In this document: positions 16,568 to 24,743 of the stretch, piece by piece
How the letters are laid out: each line of letters opens with the position of its first letter
Position numbering within the stretch: position 1 is the stretch's first letter
NCBI GenBank assembly: GCA_026392215.1
Contig: JAPLCN010000144.1
Location: 1-51,010, forward strand
Length of the DNA: 51,010 nt
DNA from: Actinomycetota bacterium
Lineage (GTDB): Bacteria; Actinomycetota; Humimicrobiia; Humimicrobiales; Humimicrobiaceae
Direction: 5' to 3'
Notes under the pieces: generated by a model
The model's database searches: none
Told to the model about the DNA's origin: nothing
What the model saw: the letters and a program-made list of their open reading frames with translations, nothing else
Program-made: the position numbers and the translations under genes

Positions 16568-18031
16568 TTGGAAAAAATAAAAAATAAAACAATAAAATTT
16601 GGAACAGACGGCTGGCGCAGCATTATCGCCAGGGATTTTACATTTGAAAAAGTCCAGCTTATTTCACAGGGGATAAGCGATTATTTAAAAAATAAAAAAA
16701 GCCCCAAGGGCAAAAATCCCAAAGTAGTCATTGGGTATGATACAAGGTTTTTGTCAGACTTGTTTGCAAAAAGCGCAGGTGAAATATTTGCTGCCAATGA
16801 AATTGAAACTGTATTTTCAGAAACATTTATCCCAACTCCTGTTCTTTCAAATGCTGTTGTTTCAAGGAGTGCCGATCTTGGAATAATGATAACTGCCAGC
16901 CACAATCCTTACATGTATAATGGCTATAAAATCAAGGGCCCTTACGGCGGGTCTGCCACAATGGATATAATTAATGATATTGAGGATTTTGTTAACAGCG
17001 GTATAAATAACGGGTCTTACCTTGAAAAGGTAAGAATAATAAGTAACAATAATAACTTTGCTGCTTGTTTTAAAACAGACAATTTTATGGCTGACTATAA
17101 AAAGCAGATCTTAGGACTGATTGATACAAAGCTTTTAAGAGAAATTGATTTTGATGTTTTAATTGATCCTATGTATGGTGCAGGTCAGGGCATTTACTTC
17201 TCAATTTTAAAAGAATTAGGCCTTAAAAATATACACGAGATCCACAATGTCTTTAATCCGTCGTTCGGAGGAATCAATCCGGAACCGATAGGAGACAATA
17301 TTGCCGAAGCTGTTAACTATGTTAAACAAAACAAAATGAGGGTAGGAATTTGTGTTGACGGTGATGCCGACAGGATTGGCGCCATAGGCGAGGATGGCAA
17401 TTTTATCAGCTCTCATCATATATTTGCAATAGTTCTTGCTGACTTGATTAAGAATAAAAAAACGAAAGGCAGAGTTATTAAAACTGTTACAACTTCTTCA
17501 ATTATTGACAGGATGGCAAAGAAAAACAACCTTGAATTATTTCAGACTCCTGTAGGTTTTAAATATATCGCAGAGGAAATAATGAAAGGCGATGTAATTA
17601 TGGGCGGAGAAGAAAGCGGAGGGCTCTGGATAAACGGCAATATCCCTGAAAGAGACGGAATGCTGATGGGGCTAAAGCTTTTGGAAATAATGTCAAAGGA
17701 AAATAAAACGTTAAATAGCATACTGGAAGAGCTTTACAGGGAATATGGCTATTTTGTTTACGAGCGCAACGATTATGAAATTGAAATAAGTGAAAGAGAC
17801 GAGCTTAAATTGATGCTTAAATTAAAAGTGCCGCTGCTTATTGAGAAAGAGAAGGTAAAAGAAGTCATTGCAATTGATGGCTTTAAATATATTCTTGAAG
17901 ACGGCAGCTGGCTTATGATAAGGCCAAGCGGAACAGAAGCAGTAGTCAGAGTTTACGGCGAAAGCTCAAATGAAGACAGGCTTAAAGATTTACTGAGAAT
18001 TGGAAAAAAAGTTATAGAAGGGAAAAATTAA
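16568..18031 (+). CDS. Phosphomannomutase/phosphoglucomutase (alpha-D-phosphohexomutase)
   Basis: Interconverts hexose-6-phosphate and hexose-1-phosphate, here probably Man-6-P to Man-1-P for GDP-mannose. All four family regions are visible: the phosphoserine loop ITASHNPYMYNG, the metal loop DGDADRIGAI, the sugar-binding GGEESGGLW and the phosphate-binding RPSGTEAVVRVY. The track start at 16502 is rejected because its first 22 codons lie in the REP element. TTG 16568, nine bases after AAGGGAGAGGG, gives a leader MEKIKNKTIKFGTDGWRS in the family-typical position (487 residues). It is followed with no gap by the isomerase gene, indicating one operon. Confidence 0.9.
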   Translation: MEKIKNKTIKFGTDGWRSIIARDFTFEKVQLISQGISDYLKNKKSPKGKNPKVVIGYDTRFLSDLFAKSAGEIFAANEIETVFSETFIPTPVLSNAVVSRSADLGIMITASHNPYMYNGYKIKGPYGGSATMDIINDIEDFVNSGINNGSYLEKVRIISNNNNFAACFKTDNFMADYKKQILGLIDTKLLREIDFDVLIDPMYGAGQGIYFSILKELGLKNIHEIHNVFNPSFGGINPEPIGDNIAEAVNYVKQNKMRVGICVDGDADRIGAIGEDGNFISSHHIFAIVLADLIKNKKTKGRVIKTVTTSSIIDRMAKKNNLELFQTPVGFKYIAEEIMKGDVIMGGEESGGLWINGNIPERDGMLMGLKLLEIMSKENKTLNSILEELYREYGYFVYERNDYEIEISERDELKLMLKLKVPLLIEKEKVKEVIAIDGFKYILEDGSWLMIRPSGTEAVVRVYGESSNEDRLKDLLRIGKKVIEGKN

Positions 18032-19102
18032 ATGAATATTTTAGACGATCTTGAGAAGATCAAAGCTTTAGATCCTGAAGATATGCTTGGGATAGAAGAA
18101 AATTTTTACAATCAGTTAAGCCAGGCAAAAATAATAGGTGAAAAGACAGACATATCAAAAATCAGAAGCAGGGATTTTGCAGGGCTGGCATTCCTGGGCA
18201 TGGGTGGTTCCGGATTTACCGGAGATATATTAAAAAGCCTGGTTAAATATGATATTTCAATTCCGGTAGAAACAGTTAAGGGATATAAGCTTCCTGCCTT
18301 TATAAACAAAAACTGGCTGGTAATAGCTGTAAGCTATTCGGGAGGAACTGAAGAAACTGTTGCTGCTGCCAGTGAAGCAATAAAGAGAGGCTGTGAAGTT
18401 ATATTTTCAACGTCAGGCGGCAAAATGGAAAAACTTGCGCGTGAAAATGATAAATGCCTTGTAAAAGTTCCGCAGGGTTACCAGCCAAGGGCTGCTTCCG
18501 GATATTTATTTCTACCTTTATATATATTGCTAGCAAGAATCGAGCTTATTGATGTGGATATGAAAATTATTGATAAAGCTATCTTAAATATTAAGGGAAA
18601 ATCAGAACTGTATAATAGAAATGTCTCTTCTGAAAATAATTTTGCAAAAAAATTAGCCATTGAAATCGGCACGAACCTGCCGGTTGTTTACGGGGTTGAA
18701 GGCATTATGTCACCAGTGGCATTCAGATGGAAATGTGAGATTAATGAAAATTCAAAATGCCCAGCTTTCTGGAATGAATTTCCCGAACTAAACCATAATG
18801 AGACTGTAGGGTGGGAAAGGCTTAAGGAAATAACAAAAAATTTTGTGCTGATAATTTTTAACGATAAAAGCCAGTCCCAAAGGATAAAAACAAGAATTGA
18901 AACCACTGTAGGATTAGTAAAAGATAATTTTAACAAAATTATTGAAATTGAAGTTGAAGGCGGCTCTGACTTTGAGAAAGCAATGAACACAATGTATCTT
19001 GGAGGGATATCCAGCGTTTATCTTGCGCTTTTGAACAATATAAACCCGACACCGGTTGAGAAGATAGGTGTCTTAAAGTCTGAACTTGCAAAAATTAATT
19101 AA
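18032..19102 (+). CDS. Bifunctional phosphoglucose/phosphomannose isomerase
   Basis: SIS-domain isomerase of 356 residues. The N-terminal SIS domain has GMGGSGFTGDIL and VSYSGGTEETV; the C-terminal part carries ELNHNETVGW with the catalytic Glu/His region typical of the bifunctional PGI/PMI family found in archaea and Actinobacteria. It makes fructose-6-phosphate, glucose-6-phosphate and mannose-6-phosphate interconvertible and so starts the route to GDP-mannose. ATG immediately follows the previous stop codon; GAAGGG at the end of that gene is its ribosome site. 252 AT-rich bases follow before ahcY. Confidence 0.9.
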   Translation: MNILDDLEKIKALDPEDMLGIEENFYNQLSQAKIIGEKTDISKIRSRDFAGLAFLGMGGSGFTGDILKSLVKYDISIPVETVKGYKLPAFINKNWLVIAVSYSGGTEETVAAASEAIKRGCEVIFSTSGGKMEKLARENDKCLVKVPQGYQPRAASGYLFLPLYILLARIELIDVDMKIIDKAILNIKGKSELYNRNVSSENNFAKKLAIEIGTNLPVVYGVEGIMSPVAFRWKCEINENSKCPAFWNEFPELNHNETVGWERLKEITKNFVLIIFNDKSQSQRIKTRIETTVGLVKDNFNKIIEIEVEGGSDFEKAMNTMYLGGISSVYLALLNNINPTPVEKIGVLKSELAKIN

Positions 19103-19354
19103 TACCTGATACATGGCCTGATGGAATCTAAATTTATTGAAATTTTTAAGACTTTAAAAACTAAAAGAATTTATAAAAAATTAAATTTATTACCTATGAA
19201 CTAATTAACTGTAACTTTCGTCTGGTATTTACTGATATTAAATAAATATTAAATAGAACCAAAAAATAATTTATAACTTTAAGGCAGTAAAAAAACTTTC
19301 AGGTTTACACTATAATAAATGTTAAAAAGTTTAAAATAAAAGAAGGGGTTTACA

Positions 19355-20620
19355 ATGGAATTTGATGTAAAAGATAAAAATTTATCCGGCCTTGGCAAAG
19401 ACAGGATTGAATGGGCTGAAGCAGATATGCCTGTTTTAAGAAGCATAAAAAAAGAATTCAGCAAAACCAAACCTTTGAAAGGCATAAGAATTGCTGCTTG
19501 CCTTCATGTGACAACAGAAACTGCAAATCTTATGATTACTTTAAAGGAAGGTGGAGCTGATGTATATTTATGTGCATCAAATCCATTAAGCACCCAGGAT
19601 GATGCTGCTGCCGCTCTTGTATCTGAATACGGCATATCCACGTTTGCTATAAAAGGCGAAGATAATGACACTTATTACAAGCATATAAACAGCGTGCTTG
19701 ACTTTAAACCGAATATAACAATGGATGATGGAGCCGACCTTGTTTCTATTTTGCACAGCAAAAGACTTGATCTTATTAAGAACATTGTTGCAGGAACTGA
19801 AGAAACCACAACAGGTGTTATAAGGCTTAAAAGCATGGAGGAGAATGGCGTGCTTCTTTATCCGATCATTGCCGTAAATGAAGCAAAAACAAAGCACTTT
19901 TTTGACAACAGATATGGAACAGGCCAAAGCACTCTTGACGGTATCATGAGAGCTACAAACGTGCTGCTTGCAGGGAGAAGATTTGTTGTGGTCGGCTACG
20001 GATGGTGCGGAAGAGGAGTTGCAATGAGGGCAAAGGGAATGGGCGCCGACGTAATTATACTTGAAATAAACCCGCTTAAAGCTCTTGAAGCAAGGATGGA
20101 CGGATTCCAGGTAATGAAAAATACAGAGGCTGCTTTAATAGGAGACATATTCCTGTCAGTTACAGGCAATAAGAATGTAATCGGCGAGCCCATACTTTCA
20201 AAATGCAAGGACAGGACCATAGTTGCAAACTCCGGCCATTTTGATGCTGAAATTGATTTAAATTATTTAAAGAAAAATTCCAGATCCGTCAGAAAAGTAA
20301 AGCCGATGGTTGAAGAATATTTAATGAATGACGGAAGAAGGATTTACGTGCTTGCAGAAGGCAGACTGGTAAATCTTGGAGCGGCAGAAGGGCATCCGGC
20401 AAGCGTAATGGATATGAGTTTTGCAAATCAGGCTTTCAGTGTTGAATATATTGCAAAACTTAAAAAAGAAGGCAGGAGCCTGGAGAAAAAAGTTTATACT
20501 GTTCCTGAAGATATCGATAAGAATATTGCAAAGCTTAAACTTGCCAGCATGGGAATTGAAATAGATAAGCTGACAAAAGAGCAGGAAGAATATCTTTCTT
20601 CATGGACGTCAGGAACCTAA
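19355..20620 (+). CDS. ahcY: Adenosylhomocysteinase (S-adenosylhomocysteine hydrolase)
   Basis: Cytoplasmic NAD-dependent enzyme that splits S-adenosylhomocysteine into adenosine and homocysteine. Its 421 residues match the shorter archaeal/Thermotoga-like form. Visible: [56 protein letters not shown] (catalytic Lys/Asp), the NAD loop [13 protein letters not shown] and [14 protein letters not shown] with AAGGGG upstream. It recycles the by-product of SAM-dependent methylation; homocysteine could pass to the CBS/CGL enzymes at 41294-43791. No SAH or SAM riboswitch is obvious in the 252-base leader. Confidence 0.95.
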   Translation: MEFDVKDKNLSGLGKDRIEWAEADMPVLRSIKKEFSKTKPLKGIRIAACLHVTTETANLMITLKEGGADVYLCASNPLSTQDDAAAALVSEYGISTFAIKGEDNDTYYKHINSVLDFKPNITMDDGADLVSILHSKRLDLIKNIVAGTEETTTGVIRLKSMEENGVLLYPIIAVNEAKTKHFFDNRYGTGQSTLDGIMRATNVLLAGRRFVVVGYGWCGRGVAMRAKGMGADVIILEINPLKALEARMDGFQVMKNTEAALIGDIFLSVTGNKNVIGEPILSKCKDRTIVANSGHFDAEIDLNYLKKNSRSVRKVKPMVEEYLMNDGRRIYVLAEGRLVNLGAAEGHPASVMDMSFANQAFSVEYIAKLKKEGRSLEKKVYTVPEDIDKNIAKLKLASMGIEIDKLTKEQEEYLSSWTSGT

Positions 20621-20735
20621 AGTAAGTTTGAACTCAAATTATTTTTAAATTTAAATATTTATTTTTTAAAATTTACTTGTGATTTTAAAATAATTTTATC
20701 AACACAATATTTTTCTTAAAGGAAGCTGTTTTTAA

Positions 20736-21791
20736 GTGGAAACTGACAGTAAAGTTCAGACTTTAATATGGGATGGCAGAAGCTTAATGCTTATTGACCA
20801 GCGCAAACTTCCTTTTATAAAGGAATACGTAATATGCGATACTTATGAAAAAGTCGCTGTTGCAATAAAGGATATGGTTGTAAGAGGAGCTCCGGCAATC
20901 GGAGTCAGTGCAGCTTACGGCGCTGCAATTGCAGGCATGCAATATGAAGGCGTATCAAAAAAAGATTTTACCCGATTTTTTGAGAAGGCAGTCTCGTTTT
21001 TAGCTGCTTCAAGGCCTACTGCAGTAAACCTGTCCTGGGCATTAAAAAAAATGAAGGAAGTCTTTATTAAGTATGAACATCTGGGAATTGAAGCCATCAA
21101 AAAGAAATTAATTGATGAAGCTAAACTGATGGAATCTGAAGATATCAGCATTAATAAAAAAATCGGGGAAAACGGAACTCATGCTTTTAAGAATTTTAAA
21201 GGAAAAGTTAAGATTTTAACCCATTGCAATGCAGGAGCGCTTGCAACGGCCGGCTACGGCACAGCACTCGGAGTAATCAGAAGCCTTGCCTTAATTGATA
21301 AAATCAAGCATGTTGTGGTTGATGAAACGAGACCTTATCTTCAGGGCGCAAGGCTTACAGCCTGGGAGCTCTATCAGGAGAAGATTCCGTTTTTTATTAT
21401 TACGGATAATATGGCAGCTTATATGATGTCAAAGGGAGAAGTTGACGGTGTTGTTGTTGGGGCAGACAGGATAGCTTCAAATGGCGACAGTGCAAACAAG
21501 ATAGGCACACTTGGACTTTCGATTTTAGCTTCTTACTACAGGATTCCTTTTTTTATAGCAGCTCCCATATCTACAATTGATATGAATATAGAAAGCGGCA
21601 CAGAAATTCCAATTGAAGAAAGGGATGGCAGGGAAGTAAGAGAAGTGATGGGTAAAAAGATAATAAGTGATGAAATGCCTGTAAGAAATCCTTCTTTTGA
21701 TGTATCTCCCGCGGAAAATATTACAGCAATTATTACAGAAAAAAAAGTTATTCTTCCGCCGTTTAAGGAAAATATCAGGAAATTATTTTAA
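20736..21791 (+). CDS. mtnA: S-methyl-5-thioribose-1-phosphate isomerase
   Basis: A 351-residue enzyme of the eIF2B-like family that isomerises methylthioribose-1-phosphate to methylthioribulose-1-phosphate in methionine/MTA salvage. Key parts: VVRGAPAIGVSAAYG (substrate loop), LTHCNAGALATAG (catalytic Cys), DETRPYLQGARLTAWEL, and GADRIASNGDSANKIGT (catalytic Asp). GTG start with AAAGGAAG upstream. It sits directly after ahcY on the same strand. No other mtn genes are in the window, so the rest of the pathway, or an alternative ribose-1-phosphate isomerase role, cannot be judged. Confidence 0.93.
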   Translation: METDSKVQTLIWDGRSLMLIDQRKLPFIKEYVICDTYEKVAVAIKDMVVRGAPAIGVSAAYGAAIAGMQYEGVSKKDFTRFFEKAVSFLAASRPTAVNLSWALKKMKEVFIKYEHLGIEAIKKKLIDEAKLMESEDISINKKIGENGTHAFKNFKGKVKILTHCNAGALATAGYGTALGVIRSLALIDKIKHVVVDETRPYLQGARLTAWELYQEKIPFFIITDNMAAYMMSKGEVDGVVVGADRIASNGDSANKIGTLGLSILASYYRIPFFIAAPISTIDMNIESGTEIPIEERDGREVREVMGKKIISDEMPVRNPSFDVSPAENITAIITEKKVILPPFKENIRKLF

Positions 21792-21877
21792 GATATAATA
21801 TTGTTTAAAATTATTTTTATTTGACAGATGAAAATTTTATAAATTTCTGTTCTTAAAAAGATTTTCAGGAGACAAAT

Positions 21878-23035
21878 ATGACTTCAAAAAATAAAGCAAT
21901 GGTTTTGGCAGCAGGCCTTGGAACAAGGTTAAGGCCTCTTACGGACTTAATTTCAAAACCAATGACCCCAATTGTAAACAAACCGGTAATGGAGCATATC
22001 ATTGAACTTCTGGTGGAACATGGTTTTGATGAGGTTGTGTGCAACCTTCACTGGTATCCTGAAGCAATTAAAGATTATTTTGGAGACGGCTCAAAATACA
22101 ATATAAAAATTACATATTCTTATGAACCGGAACTACTCGGGACAGCCGGTGGGGTAAAAAAAGTTGAAGCTTTTTTTGAAGGGCAGACTTTCCTGATTTT
22201 AAGCGGTGATGCATTAACTGATATAGATCTGACGGAGCTTATGGACTTTCACAGAAAAAAAGGGGGAATCTGCACGCTTGTCCTGACAGAAGTTGATGAC
22301 CCCTCGCAATATGGAGTTGTAATCACCGATGATGAGAGCAGGATTACAGGCTTTCAGGAAAAACCGCTTATGGGTGAAGCAAAAAGCAGCCTGGCTAACA
22401 GCGGCATCTATGTATTTGAACCTGATATTTTTAGTCACATACCTTACGGCTCTTTTTATGATTTCGGAAGAGATCTGTATCCGAAATTGCTGAAGGCCGG
22501 AATTGCCTATTACGGCTACAAGCATGACCGGTACTGGAATGATGTGGGAAGTCTTGACCAATACCAGCAGGGGAATTTTGATGCGCTTGAAGGAAAGGTA
22601 AAATTAAATATCCCCGGAATGCAGATTAATGAGGGGATATGGCTTGGAAAGAATTGCAGGATTGAAGAAGATGTGGTAATGATACCGCCTCTTGTGATCG
22701 GAAACAATTGTACAATAAAAAAGGGCGCAAAATTATATGGGCCAATCATTATAGGTGACAATACAATAATTGACGAAAGGGCCATAATGTATAGGGGAAT
22801 AAAATGGGGCAGTGGTTATATAGGTAAGGATGCTTCACTGATTGGTGCAATTATAGGCTATGATACAAAAATTAAAAGGGGGGCTTCAATACTTGAAAAA
22901 GCAGTTATAGGATCAAAAAGTGTTATTGAAGATGGAATTATAATTCATCCCAGTGTAAAAATAATGTCAAATGTTATAATAGAAAATGACAGAATGTCCA
23001 GTGATGACCAGTCGGGAGGAGAAACAAAGATATAA
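21878..23035 (+). CDS. Sugar-phosphate nucleotidyltransferase with hexapeptide C-terminus
   Basis: Same architecture as 14342-15457: nucleotidyltransferase domain (VLAAGLGTRLRPLT, LILSGDALTD, GFQEKP, YWNDVGSLDQYQQGNFDAL) followed by a left-handed beta-helix of hexapeptides (IPPLVIGNNCTIKKGAKLYGP). Probably mannose-1-phosphate guanylyltransferase, as commonly annotated for this family in Gram-positives; glucose-1-phosphate as substrate cannot be excluded. ATG start after CAGGAG. Its last bases overlap the probable beginning of comF. Two enzymes of this class in one window suggest separate substrates or separate regulation. Confidence 0.8.
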   Translation: MTSKNKAMVLAAGLGTRLRPLTDLISKPMTPIVNKPVMEHIIELLVEHGFDEVVCNLHWYPEAIKDYFGDGSKYNIKITYSYEPELLGTAGGVKKVEAFFEGQTFLILSGDALTDIDLTELMDFHRKKGGICTLVLTEVDDPSQYGVVITDDESRITGFQEKPLMGEAKSSLANSGIYVFEPDIFSHIPYGSFYDFGRDLYPKLLKAGIAYYGYKHDRYWNDVGSLDQYQQGNFDALEGKVKLNIPGMQINEGIWLGKNCRIEEDVVMIPPLVIGNNCTIKKGAKLYGPIIIGDNTIIDERAIMYRGIKWGSGYIGKDASLIGAIIGYDTKIKRGASILEKAVIGSKSVIEDGIIIHPSVKIMSNVIIENDRMSSDDQSGGETKI

Positions 23036-23898
23036 TAAAAAAGCAAGTCAGGCCAGCTTCAAATAATATTTTAAAAGAACTATTTAAAAATATTTTTATC
23101 CCCGATATCTGTTCTTCCTGCGGAGAGATAAATAATGGATTTCTATGTGAAAAATGCAGGCAGGATATAGCTGAAATAAAAGGTTTGATTTGCAATTTTT
23201 GCGGCGCGCCCCTCTTTATAGAAAAACTGCCATACGCAGCCAGTTTAATAAGCTCAGCTTATCAGCCAGGGAAAAGGTTTTTTGAAGAGCAGGTAGAAGA
23301 AAAAAATATCACTACCTTGGAAATGCACTTAAAAACAAATAATGGCTGGGGATGCTCAATATGCAGGAACTCTGAATTTAGTTTTTACAGGCTAAGAAGT
23401 TTTGGTATTTACAGCAAAGTTTTAAAAAAATTAATTATCAAGTTTAAATATAACAAAATCTACTTGCTTGCTCCTGTTTTATGCAGTTTTTTAAAAGAAG
23501 CTTATCTTGCCTATTACAGGGAAGAAAAAATTGATTTTATTGAAACTGTTCCGGATTTTACTTCCGGCAAAACGGTTTCAGGGAACTCTTTATATAACAC
23601 GGAAAATCACATGCAACTACTTGCAAGGCTGTTTTCAAAGGAAGTCAAATTGCCTTACACTGACAATATAATTAAAATAAGAAAAACTTTAAGGCAGCAG
23701 AATCTTGGAATGTATGAAAGAAAAGTTAATCTTGAAGGCGCGTTCAAAGCAGGCAACTTATTTAACGTGCTCCACAAAAACATATTGCTTCTTGATGATG
23801 TCTGGACCACAGGCAATACGCTTAATGAAATTTCAAAAACATTAAAAAGATGCGGAGCAGACAAAATTTATTTGCTGACTATTGCCAGGGCAATATGA
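23032..23898 (+). CDS. comF: ComF-family phosphoribosyltransferase-like protein; no standard start codon
   Basis: The C-terminal PRTase fold carries the PRPP motif ILLLDDVWTTGNTL, and a second Cys pair precedes it (GCSICRNSEFSF). The track starts at TTG 23185, but in-frame codons upstream encode IPDICSSCGE, FLCEKCRQDI and ICNFCGAPLF, the normal N-terminal zinc finger of ComF. So the real protein begins before 23185. In this frame no ATG, GTG or TTG exists between the stop at 23005 and 23185. The best-placed start is ATA 23032, which overlaps the previous gene's TAA and follows GGGAGGAG. ComF proteins act in DNA uptake or nucleotide salvage; exact function is unclear. Confidence 0.75.
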   Translation: MIKKQVRPASNNILKELFKNIFIPDICSSCGEINNGFLCEKCRQDIAEIKGLICNFCGAPLFIEKLPYAASLISSAYQPGKRFFEEQVEEKNITTLEMHLKTNNGWGCSICRNSEFSFYRLRSFGIYSKVLKKLIIKFKYNKIYLLAPVLCSFLKEAYLAYYREEKIDFIETVPDFTSGKTVSGNSLYNTENHMQLLARLFSKEVKLPYTDNIIKIRKTLRQQNLGMYERKVNLEGAFKAGNLFNVLHKNILLLDDVWTTGNTLNEISKTLKRCGADKIYLLTIARAI

Positions 23899-24073
23899 TA
23901 AAGTTTAAATTATAATATAGAGTATAATTATAAAAATTTATTTATCATTTAATGTTTTATAAGCCAGGAATTAATTTAAGACTTAAGGCGTTAATTTTTT
24001 AATAGCAGCTATTTAAAAAAAAGCAGGACAGAAGAAAATAATTTAATATTTTCAGGAAAAAGGAGGGCTAAAA

Positions 24074-24619
24074 ATGGATTACATCTTAAAAAGCAGAAAT
24101 GTTGAATTAAATGATGAGATAAAGGAATATGTTGAAAGGAAAATCAAGTCCAAAATTGAAAAGTTTGATGGTAAAATCATTAAGGTTGAAATAGAATTTT
24201 CTCTTGAAAAAAATCCGAGTATTAATTTAAATAACAAAATTGTGGTGACAATATTTACTCCAAGGGCAGTCGTAAGAGCTACCGAATTTGGCGTAGACTT
24301 TTTTGAAGCAATAGACAGGGTAAATCATAAGATTGAAGAGCAAGTAAAAAAATACAAGAATAAGATGATTCAGAAAGGGAGAAAAGGACCGGAAGCAAAG
24401 GTTGAAGCCCAAGAGCCCCAGGAAAGTTTTGAGGATTTAAAAAAGATAGTAAAAACTAAAAAATTTGAAATAAAGCCGATGACACCTGACGAGGCTTCTC
24501 TTCAGATGGAGCTTATCGGGCATGATTTTTTTCTGTTTGTCAATGCAGAAACCGGCAAGACTGCTGTTTTGTATAAAAGAAGAGATGAAGATTATGGCCT
24601 GATAGAACCTCAAAATTAA
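24074..24619 (+). CDS. hpf: Ribosome hibernation promoting factor, long form
   Basis: A 181-residue protein. The N-terminal S30AE/RaiA domain (about residues 1-100) binds the ribosomal decoding region: YILKSRNVELNDEIKEYVERKI and FFEAIDRVNHKIEEQVKKYK. After a flexible linker, a C-terminal domain with KPMTPDEASLQMELIGHDFFLF drives 100S dimer formation, as in long HPF of Gram-positives. Very good ribosome site AAAGGAGG. It lies between comF and secA, a common bacterial arrangement. It should be induced when growth slows. Confidence 0.93.
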   Translation: MDYILKSRNVELNDEIKEYVERKIKSKIEKFDGKIIKVEIEFSLEKNPSINLNNKIVVTIFTPRAVVRATEFGVDFFEAIDRVNHKIEEQVKKYKNKMIQKGRKGPEAKVEAQEPQESFEDLKKIVKTKKFEIKPMTPDEASLQMELIGHDFFLFVNAETGKTAVLYKRRDEDYGLIEPQN

Positions 24620-24743
24620 TTTAGTTTTGATTAAATCAATATACTCTATTAGAATACTTAAATTATTATTAACAATAAATTTTAATATTCTGGTTTAAAT
24701 ATTTTTTGTTTTAAACCCCTAAATAAAAATTCTGGTGATACAT

